A stretch of DNA of 64,000 nucleotides from Neobacillus kokaensis (GTDB lineage Bacteria; Bacillota; Bacilli; Bacillales; Cytobacillaceae): assembly GCF_014656545.1 (NCBI RefSeq), contig NZ_BNDS01000017.1:1-64000 (forward strand), written 5' to 3'. Of this stretch, positions 44,241 to 53,307 are shown in pieces (position 1 is the first letter of the stretch; each line of letters starts with the position of its first letter). The notes under the pieces were generated by a model. It worked only from the letters and a program-made list of their open reading frames with translations. It was not told where the DNA came from and made no database searches. Made by a program: the position numbers and the translations under genes.

Positions 44241-45059
44241 TTATCGTTTTAAGTTTACTAATTCCTCTAAAATTGAATCAGAGACTGTAATAATCTTGGC
44301 ATTAGCTTGAAATCCCCGCTGGGCGGTAATCATGTCGGTTAATTCTTCCGATAAATCGACATTGGACATTTCTAGGGTTCCGGAGATGATGGTGGCGTCG
44401 CTTTTATTATTTTTAAGCAAATCTTCAATTTTTCCTGCATTTGCATTAGGCGTGAGAGAATATAACGATCCGCCTGCTTTTAGTAATCCACTTGGATTAT
44501 TAACCTTCACTGTACCAATATTTACATTAGTAGGCACGCTGTCCCCGTTAACATCAACACCAATAATTTCTCCAGATTGATCAATCGCAAAAGAAATACA
44601 ATTACCTGGAATTGTAATGGTATTCCCTTTTTGATCCAAGACAAACATGCCATTTTGATTGACTAGTTGATTGCTGCTGTCTAATTTAAAGTTCCCTGCT
44701 CGTGTTAAAAACTTCTCCGTTCCATTTTGCACGACAAAAAATCCATCGCCATCCAGATAAAGGTCGGTGCCGATATTTGTTGTTGTTGGGCTGCCTGGTG
44801 TATGAACGGTGTCAATGCTGCCAACTCTAGTTCCTAAACCAACCTGAATTGGATTGGTACCTCCTGCTGCAGGTGCTGCTGCTGTTGCCGTCTTTGGACC
44901 AGATGCCGCCTTCACCGTCTGGCTGAAGATATCTTCAAAGACAACCCGGCCTTTTTTAAATCCCACTGTATTCACGTTTGCGATATTATTACCAATGACA
45001 TCTAGTTTTGTTTGGAAGCCTTTAAGTCCGGATACTCCTGAATTTAGTGAACGTAACAT
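44241..45059 (-). CDS. flgE: flagellar hook protein FlgE/FlgG family
   Basis: A 272-residue hook protein. The N-terminal motif LNSGVSGLKGFQTKLDVIGNNIANVNTVGFKKGR and C-terminal GTLEMSNVDLSEELTDMITAQRGFQANAKII are the family ends. It is encoded right after flgD, as in the Bacillus hook genes. It is short for a hook protein but similar in length to Bacillus FlgE. Confidence 0.9.
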   Translation of the reverse strand: MLRSLNSGVSGLKGFQTKLDVIGNNIANVNTVGFKKGRVVFEDIFSQTVKAASGPKTATAAAPAAGGTNPIQVGLGTRVGSIDTVHTPGSPTTTNIGTDLYLDGDGFFVVQNGTEKFLTRAGNFKLDSSNQLVNQNGMFVLDQKGNTITIPGNCISFAIDQSGEIIGVDVNGDSVPTNVNIGTVKVNNPSGLLKAGGSLYSLTPNANAGKIEDLLKNNKSDATIISGTLEMSNVDLSEELTDMITAQRGFQANAKIITVSDSILEELVNLKR

Positions 45060-45071
45060 GATAATCTCTCC

Positions 45072-45488
45072 CTATTGTTTGTTGATTTCCATTGAAGTAA
45101 TGCTGCTCGATAGAATTTCTTGATCACCGATTTTATAGTAAACTTGATTATTTTTATAATTAATCCCTTCGACAATCCCGCTCTCCTGCGCATTTGTCTC
45201 AGGATTAGTCCAGGTAACCTTGTTTCCAAGCACATAGGAGTGCTGGCTGATATTATTGCCCGATTCAAGATAGGCAGTCAGCGAGTTGTTTAAGTTTGAA
45301 AGCTGCTCCAGCACGCTTAACTGCGCCATTTGTGCGACAAATTCTCCGTCCTTTTGCGGCTGTGTCGGATCCTGGTTTTGCAATTGCGTGACTAAGATTT
45401 TTAAAAAGGCCTCTTTTCCCAGCTCCTGCTTTGACAGGCTGCGATTGGGAGATGCTGTGTTGGATTGAATAGAATGGATCGTGGACAT
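45072..45488 (-). CDS. flgD: flagellar hook capping protein FlgD
   Basis: A 138-residue hook-cap protein with [41 protein letters not shown] near the N-terminus. I start it at ATG 45488, which has AAGGG upstream and lies 14 nt after fliK. The longer in-frame start at 45533 overlaps fliK. Confidence 0.9.
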   Translation of the reverse strand: MSTIHSIQSNTASPNRSLSKQELGKEAFLKILVTQLQNQDPTQPQKDGEFVAQMAQLSVLEQLSNLNNSLTAYLESGNNISQHSYVLGNKVTWTNPETNAQESGIVEGINYKNNQVYYKIGDQEILSSSITSMEINKQ

Positions 45489-45502
45489 TTTCGGTTCATC
45501 CC

Positions 45503-46666
45503 TTATGCTGTCGTATTGATTTGGGAAACCCAATCGGTTTGGATATCATAAGCACGTGTCTGTTCTTTGGCTTGTATCAAATGCTGATCGCTTCGTTTTC
45601 GTGATTCTTGCTGCCCCTGCCTTCCGTGGGAATCACCGCTTTGCGAGAAAGTCCCCACGAAGTTTGTGTTTGTGTTGGTGTTTGACGGCTGCTGTGAGAT
45701 ATCAATCTTTCCAACCTGCAGCCCTTGTGTTTCTAAGCTTGAGCGTAAAGCCTGGACATGAGTTTCCAGCAAATCCTTTCCTAAAGAAGTGCTGGTAAGG
45801 AATTCTGCCGTCACTTGCCCATCCTGAATCGTCACCTTTACATCAACTTTTCCTAAATGCTTCGGTGCAAGGGTGAACACTGCCTCAAAGCCCTCGTCCG
45901 AACCTGTTACATGGATGGCCGGTTGAATGAATTGCTTCATATCCTGTTCGAAGTGGGCCGCTCTAACAGTTTCAGTTAGAACTGTTTTTCCATCTAATGT
46001 GGGCTGGTCTGTTGTTGTGTGATTTATCAAGGAAAATTCATTAGGCAGCTGGAGCTGTCCTGTTTGATTTGTATTTGGTGATTCCGTTTGATTGGAATCC
46101 TCACTAAGCTTCATTTGAAAAGCTGTTAGGTTCTGTTCTTTACCTGTTTCCAAACTAATGTGACTCTTTGATGTTCCCGCCAACAATACATGTTGCTTTA
46201 AATCCCCTGTTTTTTCAGAAGTATCTAGGTTAGGAATGATCGGATCAGATACATCACTATTTACTATTTCTTTTGCTAATTTCGTTGCACCTTGAGCCAG
46301 TGGCAAAGTTGATAATCTATTAAGTGATGTGTACTCAGGCTTGGTTTCTACCATTTGTCCCGCTGCTGTTGAACCCATAGATTGCTTCAGTGTTGGCAGC
46401 TCACCCTGTGACTGCTCCACCGCGGGAATTGTCGTTTTTTCCTGGAGAACAGGAACGATTACGATATTCTGCTGTAGAATCGGCAATTGTATCGATTGAA
46501 TTTCGGCTGGTATCAGTTCACCATCTTTTCCCTCTTGCTGACCGATCAGCTGCAGCAAGGCATCAAAAGTGGAAGCAGGTTCTCCTTCTTTCCCTTTTTC
46601 TGTTACTCTAGCTTGCCCATTGTTACCTGATGTTTGTATACCTGAAAGCTGGATCACTTCCGCCAC
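45503..46666 (-). CDS. fliK: flagellar hook-length control protein FliK
   Basis: A 387-residue protein with a long low-complexity Gln/Thr/Ser-rich N-terminal part (about residues 1-260) and a FliK C-terminal domain ([37 protein letters not shown]). It starts at GTG 46666 after AAGGGG. It controls hook length and switches FlhB specificity. It heads the fliK-flgD-flgE operon. Confidence 0.9.
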   Translation of the reverse strand: MAEVIQLSGIQTSGNNGQARVTEKGKEGEPASTFDALLQLIGQQEGKDGELIPAEIQSIQLPILQQNIVIVPVLQEKTTIPAVEQSQGELPTLKQSMGSTAAGQMVETKPEYTSLNRLSTLPLAQGATKLAKEIVNSDVSDPIIPNLDTSEKTGDLKQHVLLAGTSKSHISLETGKEQNLTAFQMKLSEDSNQTESPNTNQTGQLQLPNEFSLINHTTTDQPTLDGKTVLTETVRAAHFEQDMKQFIQPAIHVTGSDEGFEAVFTLAPKHLGKVDVKVTIQDGQVTAEFLTSTSLGKDLLETHVQALRSSLETQGLQVGKIDISQQPSNTNTNTNFVGTFSQSGDSHGRQGQQESRKRSDQHLIQAKEQTRAYDIQTDWVSQINTTA

Positions 46667-46732
46667 TATTTTTTCAACCCCTTGTAAAAATTGATAAATA
46701 TAACAAATTAGTATTTTTATAGAAAATAACTG

Positions 46733-46760
46733 TTGCTAGATGATAAAATAGAGTTAAAAT
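46733..46760 (+). promoter_or_regulatory. possible sigma-A promoter of the FlgJ-like gene
   Basis: TTGCTA (46733-46738), 16-nt spacer, TAAAAT (46755-46760), about 32 nt before the plus-strand start. The match is moderate. The opposite-strand fliK promoter is not obvious. Confidence 0.4.
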
Positions 46761-46792
46761 AAGAAAAAATACATACCAAGGAGATAACAACT

Positions 46793-47494
46793 ATGAATGT
46801 TGGATCTTTGTCCACGAATTGGCTTCTTTTTAAAACCATGATGGACATTTCGCGCATTGGACAAGGCAATCGCACCAATCTATCTGGTCTAAACAGCGGC
46901 TCCTTTGAACTCCTGCTGCAACAAGTCCTATTACAAGCTGAGATGAATCAGCAAAGCAATAGCGGCTTAGATGCGTTGCAATTTACTGGTTTGAACCGGC
47001 TTCCTTCTGTTATAGAGACGGCCACAAGCCAAACGAAAGTCTTGCAAACGACTAATAGGACATCACTAACAGATGCGGCGAAAAATGACGGCGATAAGCT
47101 AGATCTTTACTTAAAAGGTGTGTTGCAAAACACCGGACATCACTTCGCTGAGGCTGGTGAGAAATATCAAATCAACCCGGCTCTGCTGGCAGCAATCTCC
47201 ATTCATGAAACTGGGAATGGGACTTCAAATGCAGCACGTTTTAAATACAATGTGGCCGGGATGATGGGCAAAAACGGCTTAAAGTCGTATGACTCGATTC
47301 GCGACAGCATTTTTGATATGGCCCGTAATCTTCGGCAAAATTATCTCGACCAAGGCAAACAGACGATTGCCCAAATCGGTGCAAAATACGCCCCAATCGG
47401 CGCCTCCAATGACCCGACTCAATTAAACAATCATTGGGTGACAGGCGTTCAAAGTCAATTTCATAAGCTGACAGGGAAGACCGGACTCGCTTAG
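46793..47494 (+). CDS. FlgJ-like glucosaminidase/transglycosylase for rod penetration
   Basis: A 233-residue protein. The first 100 residues are Ser/Thr/Gln-rich and unstructured in look. The rest is a GH73-like glucosaminidase domain with the likely catalytic Glu139 in SIHETGNGTSNAARFKYNVAG. There is no signal peptide, so it is probably exported by the flagellar apparatus, like FlgJ. It is on the opposite strand to its flagellar neighbours. The ATG at 46793 has AAGGAG 8 nt upstream. The exact family (GH73 versus a transglycosylase) is uncertain. Confidence 0.75.
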   Translation: MNVGSLSTNWLLFKTMMDISRIGQGNRTNLSGLNSGSFELLLQQVLLQAEMNQQSNSGLDALQFTGLNRLPSVIETATSQTKVLQTTNRTSLTDAAKNDGDKLDLYLKGVLQNTGHHFAEAGEKYQINPALLAAISIHETGNGTSNAARFKYNVAGMMGKNGLKSYDSIRDSIFDMARNLRQNYLDQGKQTIAQIGAKYAPIGASNDPTQLNNHWVTGVQSQFHKLTGKTGLA

Positions 47495-47514
47495 CGCGAG
47501 GCCGTCTTTTTTTT
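47479..47514 (+). terminator. terminator overlapping the FlgJ-like stop codon
   Basis: GACCGGACTCGC and GCGAGGCCGTC form a stem (with a small internal mismatch), followed by eight T residues. The stop codon lies in the loop. Confidence 0.75.
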
Positions 47515-47531
47515 AGGCAAACATTACACCA

Positions 47532-47623
47532 TATCCGCGAATTTTCGGGTATTATCCGCGGTTTTTCATGGGTTATCCGCGAATTTGAGCTAGTTATCCG
47601 CGATTCGATGGCTATTATCCGCG
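47532..47623 (-). repeat. intergenic repeat array, five units at exactly 21 nt
   Basis: TATCCGCG (minus-strand CGCGGATA, usually CGCGGATAA) begins at 47532, 47553, 47574, 47595 and 47616, with spacer sequences that differ. The period is exactly 21 nt. It lies between the convergent FlgJ-like and fliD genes. A related array is at 58467-58558. Confidence 0.85.
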
Positions 47624-47678
47624 AATCAGAAAACATCCACTCTTTGAACTGTCCTTTTTATGCGAGCAGTCCCATTTA

Positions 47679-49241
47679 TTACATTCCGCCCCCCATTTGC
47701 TGGTAAAGCCAAGAGCTTTGGGAATTAAATTTTGAAATAGCCTGCTCCATGGAAGCAAATTGCCGATAATATTGGGATTCCTTTCGAGATAACTTCTCAG
47801 TCTGTCGCGTAATATCCGTCTGCATATTTGATAATATTTTTCCAATAACACTTTGATCATACTGGCTATTCCCTGTATAACCCGCTTTATTGGTTAACTT
47901 TTTTATGCCATCTTGTAATACATTAGAAATTTGTTTAATCACGCCATTCGTCCCTTTACTCGTATCTCCAAGCTGTGAAAATAACTTTTCAACAGCATTA
48001 GGATCCGTTTGAATAGCTTCTCTTAATTTGGCTTCATCCACATACAATTTTCCTTTGTCCTGATAGCTTTTTGATGATATTCCAATCGAAGCAAGAGAAT
48101 AATAGGGACTGCCATTATCGACAATCGATGTCATTGCATTCCGCATTTTGTTCGCTATATCTGTGAGAATACTGTCACTGCGGAGCAGGCCGCTCTTCGC
48201 TTTTACCTCCCACATCTCAATTTGCTTCTCAGACATCTCACTGCGCTGCTCATCTAAAAGCGGCAGGTAATCTCGATAGATAGGCTCCTGAACAGCATTA
48301 TTGAGTTTTTCAAGTAAACTATTATATTTATCAACAAAATCTTTAATATTTTTGATGACTTCGTCAGGGTTTTGAGAAACAGTAACTGTACTCGGCATTA
48401 CATTTCCATTAGCATCCACAGTGGTACTTTTAAAGGTAAAATTAATCCCCATAATCGTCGTATTATTAGCTGCTAAATTAGTAATTTCATTTCCATTAAA
48501 AATAATATTTGCATTTTGACCAGATGCGACCAGATTGGTGGTGTCAAGACCCAATGTATTGCTTAAGAATGCTTGACTCGCCGCGCTTGTATTCTTGCTG
48601 AGGTCAATTTTTGTGGCCGCTCCGGTTTCCTTTGTTTTTAAAATAAATTGCTGTAATGTTGGATCGTAAAAAGCCTGCACACTTAAACTTTTTCCGTTAC
48701 TGTCCTTTGCATTATTAATCTTTGAGACTACATCGTTGATTGTATCTGTTGTTTTAATATCGATGGTCATAGACTGAAATGCAGAAGGATTTTTCGGATC
48801 ATTATAGACATCCATCGTGATGGAGGTGTCAGCAGTTAATTGGGCAGAACCTTGGACCGTATTACCCAGCGTTTTTGTCGGGTCTAATGGAACTTTGCTT
48901 CCAGTAAACGCTGCAGAACTGGCGAGTTGCTTTACAGCCACCGAATAGGTGCCTGCCAGGGAACTTCCCGAAGTTGAGGCTGATACGGAATTCTCTTGGC
49001 TGGATGTAACAGTAAACGTATTATACGTTTTTGATAGATTCATATTAAAAAGCGTATTCGACCGGAATGCTAATAAATCAGTATTCCACTGCCGATAAGC
49101 ATCACTTAACCATGTTTGCTTTTGCTGATTCTGCTTCAATTTGTTAAGCGGAATACTCTCGGCATTCATCAGTTTTTTAACAATCGAGTCTGTATCCAAT
49201 CCAGACGCAAACCCTGTTAACCTAGTGATAGAGGAATTCAC
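47679..49241 (-). CDS. fliD: flagellar filament cap protein FliD
   Basis: A 520-residue protein with ITRLTGFASGLDTDSIVKKLMNAE at the N-terminus, a variable middle and a C-terminal coiled coil (KILSNMQTDITRQTEKLSRKESQYYRQFASMEQAISKFN). It starts at GTG 49241 with GAGGTG upstream. It caps the growing filament. It lies downstream of the secreted repeat protein and has its own sigma-28-like promoter. Confidence 0.92.
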   Translation of the reverse strand: MNSSITRLTGFASGLDTDSIVKKLMNAESIPLNKLKQNQQKQTWLSDAYRQWNTDLLAFRSNTLFNMNLSKTYNTFTVTSSQENSVSASTSGSSLAGTYSVAVKQLASSAAFTGSKVPLDPTKTLGNTVQGSAQLTADTSITMDVYNDPKNPSAFQSMTIDIKTTDTINDVVSKINNAKDSNGKSLSVQAFYDPTLQQFILKTKETGAATKIDLSKNTSAASQAFLSNTLGLDTTNLVASGQNANIIFNGNEITNLAANNTTIMGINFTFKSTTVDANGNVMPSTVTVSQNPDEVIKNIKDFVDKYNSLLEKLNNAVQEPIYRDYLPLLDEQRSEMSEKQIEMWEVKAKSGLLRSDSILTDIANKMRNAMTSIVDNGSPYYSLASIGISSKSYQDKGKLYVDEAKLREAIQTDPNAVEKLFSQLGDTSKGTNGVIKQISNVLQDGIKKLTNKAGYTGNSQYDQSVIGKILSNMQTDITRQTEKLSRKESQYYRQFASMEQAISKFNSQSSWLYQQMGGGM

Positions 49242-49278
49242 TGGTGGTCACCTCACATGAAAGATATTCTCTGGATAA

Positions 49279-49304
49279 GTATCGGCAGGTTAGAAGAGAA
49301 AATA
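49279..49304 (-). promoter_or_regulatory. sigma-28-like promoter of fliD
   Basis: GCCGATAC on the minus strand (49279-49286) matches 7/8 of the sigma-28 -10 box. A weak TATT (49301-49304) lies 14 nt upstream. It lies 38 nt before the fliD start. Confidence 0.55.
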
Positions 49305-49451
49305 GAGGGGGTGTGGGGATTTTTTAAAAAAAGTTGTTGGAGGCGAGTTATAGAACGTGGTTCTTTTTACCATTGTGTCGCTTTTTCTTCCTCCTCGGGC
49401 AATAGAACAGGGGGACTTAGTTTTCCTCGCTAAAAAATAAACAGAAGCCAT

Positions 49452-49482
49452 AAAAACAGCCCTAGGATTCGTTCCTAGGGCT
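49452..49482 (-). terminator. terminator after the secreted repeat protein
   Basis: AGCCCTAGGA-ACGAA-TCCTAGGGCT followed by GTTTTTA on the minus strand. The stem is 10 bp and perfect. Confidence 0.85.
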
Positions 49483-49488
49483 AGTCTT

Positions 49489-52400
49489 CTATTTAACTTC
49501 AACTATTGTTTTAGCAATGACTAAATATCCATTGTCTAAATAGCCTCGTAATTCAAGAACTGTTTCGCCTTTTTTCCAATCAAAGTCTGCTCTTTCAAAT
49601 TTGAAATGGCCCTTTTCAGCTTGCTTTTGCAGGCCATTGTTTTTTGGATCGGCGGCTACACCGTTTAGGGTGACAATGGAAACATCAAAGGATGCTGATT
49701 GGTATTCTTTAGGTATTGATGCTTTTACCGTAAAGACCCCATTGTTGCCTTTAATCACTTTTGGTAATACTTCAAGAGTGACAGGAATGTACACAACAAA
49801 TTCCTTTTCTACTTGAGTTGTCCAACCGGCAGCATCCGTTACAGTAACAAGGAGCTTGTTTGTACCTGGTTGATCTAGAGTGATTTTGTCGCCTTTTTGA
49901 TAAGTTTTTCCGTTCAGTGTCACTTTTTCAACAGCGATTCCGGAAAGGTTATCATTAGCTGTGTAATCTAACGTGATCATTGAGCCAAGTTCCTGTTCCT
50001 TTGCTAATGGAAATGAAACAGTTGGAGCCGTTTTATCAAGCTTTAATGCGACTGTTTTTGCTTTTTCTATGTTTCCAGCTTTGTCAATGCTGTAGAACGA
50101 TACTTCATTGATGCCTTCGTCCTTAACCGTAAATGCTGTTCCTTCCGTAAACTCTGAACCATTAATAGAATAATAGGTTTTATCTGCTCCGCTTAGGTCA
50201 TCGGTCGCCTTCAGTTCAACCGATACTTCGCTTTGGTACCATTTATCAGCAACATTTGAAACAGTTTCTGGAGCGGTCGTATCAATCTTCACTTTAACAG
50301 TTTTTATTTCTTCAACATTTCCCGCATTGTCAACACTAAAGAAGGTTACTTCATTTTCTCCTTCTTCGTTTACTGTAAACGAGGTACCTTCAACGAAATC
50401 AGAGCCATTAACAGAATAGAATGTTTGCGCCACACCGCTCAGGTCATCTGTTGCGGTTAATTCAACTGCTGCTTCGCCTTGATTCCACTTATCAGAAACA
50501 TTTGATTTGGTCTCAGGTGCCGCAGTATCAATCTTCACTTTAACAGTTTTCACTTCTTCTTTGTTTCCAGCTTTATCAACGCTGTAGAAAGATACTTCAT
50601 TGACGCCTTCGTCCTTAACTGTAAACGCTGTACCTTCCTTAAACTCTGAGCCGTTCACAGAATAATAGGTTTTATCTACTCCACTTAAATTGTCAGTTGC
50701 CGTTAATTCTACTGCTACTTCCCCTGAATGCCACTCGTTAGTGACGTTAGAAACTGTTTCAGGAGCTGTCCAATCGATTTTTACTTGAACCGTTTTTGTC
50801 TCTTCTACATTTCCTGCTTTATCGACACTGTAGAATGCTATCTCATTTACGCCTTCATCTTTAACGGTAAACGAGGTTCCTTCTTCAAGATCTGAGCCGT
50901 TCACAGAATAATAGGTTTTATCTACTCCGCTTAGGTCATCGGTCGCTTCCAGTTCAACCGATACTTTGCTTTGGTACCACTTATCAGAAACATTTGAAGT
51001 GGTCTCAGGGACCATAGTATCAATTTTCACTTTTACTGTTTTCACTTCTTCTTTGTTTCCAGCTTTATCAACACTGTAGAAGGATACTTCATTGACGCCT
51101 TCGTTAACAGCAAACGCTGTACCTTCCTCAAAGTCTGAGCCGTTCACAGAATAATAGGTTTTATCCACTCCGCTTAGGTCATCTGTTGCCGTTAATTCAA
51201 CTGCTGCCTCGCCTTGATACCACTTATCCTCTACGTTTGATTCTGTTACCGGAGCCGTCGTATCCTTTTCCCCGGCATCAACTGTAATCGTGGCAGCATT
51301 ATCTGATTCTTGACCTGATGGCGAAACTGGAACAATAACGTACGTATGTTCACCTGGTTCCAAGTCAGATATAGTAAATTCAGGATCGTTTGTATTCCCT
51401 ACAAGAACCCGTTCCCCGTCTACTTCTTCATACACATTATAAGAATCCGCGTCCTTTACTGGATTCCAGCTAAGAATCACATCATCTCCTTCAACAGATG
51501 CTTCTGGAGTCGTTGGCGCTTCTAAAATCGGTTCCACATTAGCAGTAACTTGTTCAGAAGGAGTAGAATCACCGAACTTACTGCGCGCTACTACATCATA
51601 GATATAAGCACCATAAGGCATATTGTTAAACACAATACGGTTATTCGGTGTATTTTGTATCAGCGTACGCTGTCCATCTATGATTTGATAAATATCATAA
51701 GAGGCAGCATAATCCACTGCATCCCACCAAAGGGCAATGGATTTAACTTCCTGATTAACATATACCTGTACATTTGGTGCCAGTATTTTAGGATACACAA
51801 TGGCTGCCTCTACTCGTGAAGCTTCTGCAGATTCTCCAAAACGGTCGCTGTAAGAGGTAATTTCATACACATAATTGCCTTCCGGTAAATTATTGATGGC
51901 CGTATAGGTATTGTTAATGTCTGAAATAAATTTCCGCTCGCCATCCACAATCTGATACAACTTATAGGTTGTTGCATATTCTGCCGTTTTCCATTTTAAA
52001 TAGATGGTATTTACATTTAAAATAGAGGCTGTAAATGCATCAGGTTTTTGCATAGCTGGATGGACAACCTCCTGCTCCAGCCGGGCAGGTGCTGATTCAC
52101 CGAATCGATCACTATATGCAGTTACCTCATAGATATATGTCCCCTTATCCATATTAGGGAAACTTACCTGCTGATAAGGCGTCTGCTTAAGAAGTACCTT
52201 TGAACCGTTAATGATTTGATAGACCTTGTAGCTTACGGCATACTCTACTTTTCCCCAGCTTAAGGTTCCATCATTCCCGTTTGTAATTGAGAACTTTACA
52301 TTTCCAGGAGTCTGCACAACTGGATGAATCAGATTAAACTCAATCGCAGCGGCATTTTGAGATTCTTTAAATGTAGTACTGTAGGATGTGACTTCATAGC

Positions 52401-53202
52401 GATGAGTGCCTGCTGATACATTTGACAGCATTACATTTACATTTGTCGTTGATGTCACAAGTGTCTTTTTATTATCTACAATCTCATAAATATTGTATTT
52501 ATTTGCATAATTAGCACGAGTCCAGCTTAAGGTCACATCATTACCGTTTGCCACTGAATAGGTTAGGCCGGCAGGTGCCTCCATCTCGGGGTATACGATA
52601 TCGAACTCAACATGAGCAGCCTGTGCTGACTCACCAAAAATGCTATTATAGCTCGTAATCTCGTACACATAATGCCCTTCAGGCAACGTATTAAAGGTTT
52701 GGGTGGTCATTTCTGTTGTAGTTACTAACTTTCTGACCCCATCAATGACTTGATAAATTTTGTAGTAATGAACATAGCTGGCACTGTCCCAGCTTAATGT
52801 TGCATTATAAAATTTTTCAACAGAAGCTTTTACGTTCCCTGGGGCCTGCATTTCCGGGTAAACGATGTTAATCGAAACGGGCTGAGATAATGGTGATTCC
52901 TGTCCACTTACAACCGCGGTGACCGCGTAAGTATAGGTTCCCTCTTTTAACGATATAAAAGCTTTGTTAGTAGTAACCTGAGTTGCTAAAGTTTTAGTGT
53001 CCCCATCTAAGCGGTATACTTTATAGGCGGAGCTATTAGAAACCGCGTCCCATTCTATGACAGCATTTCCTGGGTAGCGTTCATAGATTTTTAGATTGGC
53101 AGGAGCTTGCACCACTGCAGCCAGGGCACCGATGATCGGAAAGAACAGCTGAAGGACCAGCATAGCACTGACAATAATCGGAATGGATTTAAATTTACGC
53201 AA
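49489..53202 (-). CDS. large secreted FN3 / Ig-like repeat protein in the flagellar locus
   Basis: A 1237-residue protein with a signal peptide (MRKFKSIPIIVSAMLVLQLF, then Ala-rich cleavage region). Seven fibronectin type III-like repeats of about 85-90 residues follow, each starting with a Pro-containing strand (QAPGNVKAS, EAPAGLTYS...) and ending ESA..(V/I)xYPx. Then come five near-identical 76-77 residue repeats with DTTAPET.SNV.DKWYQ and DDLSGVDKTYYSVNGS...VSFYSVDKAGN, then a final Ig-like domain. There is no LPXTG or S-layer motif. I chose TTG 53202; the ATG at 53250 lies inside a hairpin. It lies between flagellin and fliD, so a filament- or surface-associated adhesin is possible but unproven. 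Confidence 0.8.
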   Translation of the reverse strand: MRKFKSIPIIVSAMLVLQLFFPIIGALAAVVQAPANLKIYERYPGNAVIEWDAVSNSSAYKVYRLDGDTKTLATQVTTNKAFISLKEGTYTYAVTAVVSGQESPLSQPVSINIVYPEMQAPGNVKASVEKFYNATLSWDSASYVHYYKIYQVIDGVRKLVTTTEMTTQTFNTLPEGHYVYEITSYNSIFGESAQAAHVEFDIVYPEMEAPAGLTYSVANGNDVTLSWTRANYANKYNIYEIVDNKKTLVTSTTNVNVMLSNVSAGTHRYEVTSYSTTFKESQNAAAIEFNLIHPVVQTPGNVKFSITNGNDGTLSWGKVEYAVSYKVYQIINGSKVLLKQTPYQQVSFPNMDKGTYIYEVTAYSDRFGESAPARLEQEVVHPAMQKPDAFTASILNVNTIYLKWKTAEYATTYKLYQIVDGERKFISDINNTYTAINNLPEGNYVYEITSYSDRFGESAEASRVEAAIVYPKILAPNVQVYVNQEVKSIALWWDAVDYAASYDIYQIIDGQRTLIQNTPNNRIVFNNMPYGAYIYDVVARSKFGDSTPSEQVTANVEPILEAPTTPEASVEGDDVILSWNPVKDADSYNVYEEVDGERVLVGNTNDPEFTISDLEPGEHTYVIVPVSPSGQESDNAATITVDAGEKDTTAPVTESNVEDKWYQGEAAVELTATDDLSGVDKTYYSVNGSDFEEGTAFAVNEGVNEVSFYSVDKAGNKEEVKTVKVKIDTMVPETTSNVSDKWYQSKVSVELEATDDLSGVDKTYYSVNGSDLEEGTSFTVKDEGVNEIAFYSVDKAGNVEETKTVQVKIDWTAPETVSNVTNEWHSGEVAVELTATDNLSGVDKTYYSVNGSEFKEGTAFTVKDEGVNEVSFYSVDKAGNKEEVKTVKVKIDTAAPETKSNVSDKWNQGEAAVELTATDDLSGVAQTFYSVNGSDFVEGTSFTVNEEGENEVTFFSVDNAGNVEEIKTVKVKIDTTAPETVSNVADKWYQSEVSVELKATDDLSGADKTYYSINGSEFTEGTAFTVKDEGINEVSFYSIDKAGNIEKAKTVALKLDKTAPTVSFPLAKEQELGSMITLDYTANDNLSGIAVEKVTLNGKTYQKGDKITLDQPGTNKLLVTVTDAAGWTTQVEKEFVVYIPVTLEVLPKVIKGNNGVFTVKASIPKEYQSASFDVSIVTLNGVAADPKNNGLQKQAEKGHFKFERADFDWKKGETVLELRGYLDNGYLVIAKTIVEVK

Positions 53203-53238
53203 AAAAAAACCCCCTTTTTTTAAATAATAGGCAAAATG

Positions 53239-53259
53239 GCCGGAATACAAGATTCCGGC
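53239..53259 (-). terminator. hairpin after flagellin, before the repeat-protein gene
   Basis: GCCGGAAT-CTTGT-ATTCCGGC, an 8-bp perfect stem on the minus strand, followed by CATTTTGCC. The U-tract is weak, so it may terminate only partly and let some flagellin transcripts run into the next gene. Confidence 0.55.
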
Positions 53260-53307
53260 TTTTTAAAAAGAGATGAAAGAAATAGAGAGTTACGTTCAAT
53301 TCAAAAA

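Noticed and set aside
47532-47623. 21-nt repeat array as a CRISPR array
   Set aside because: The conserved core is only about 8 nt and there is no long repeat, leader or cas gene.
47241-47636. Minus-strand ORF of 131 residues with repeated SRI(I/T) units
   Set aside because: It is the translation of the 21-nt array plus the antisense of the FlgJ-like gene; 21 nt is seven codons, which creates the repetitive peptide.
49290-49502. 70-residue minus-strand ORF
   Set aside because: It runs through the terminator at 49452-49482 and has no ribosome site or recognisable product.
53203-53250. ATG at 53250 as the start of the repeat protein
   Set aside because: It lies inside a hairpin and lacks a ribosome site; starting at TTG 53202 gives a proper signal peptide with a G-rich site upstream.
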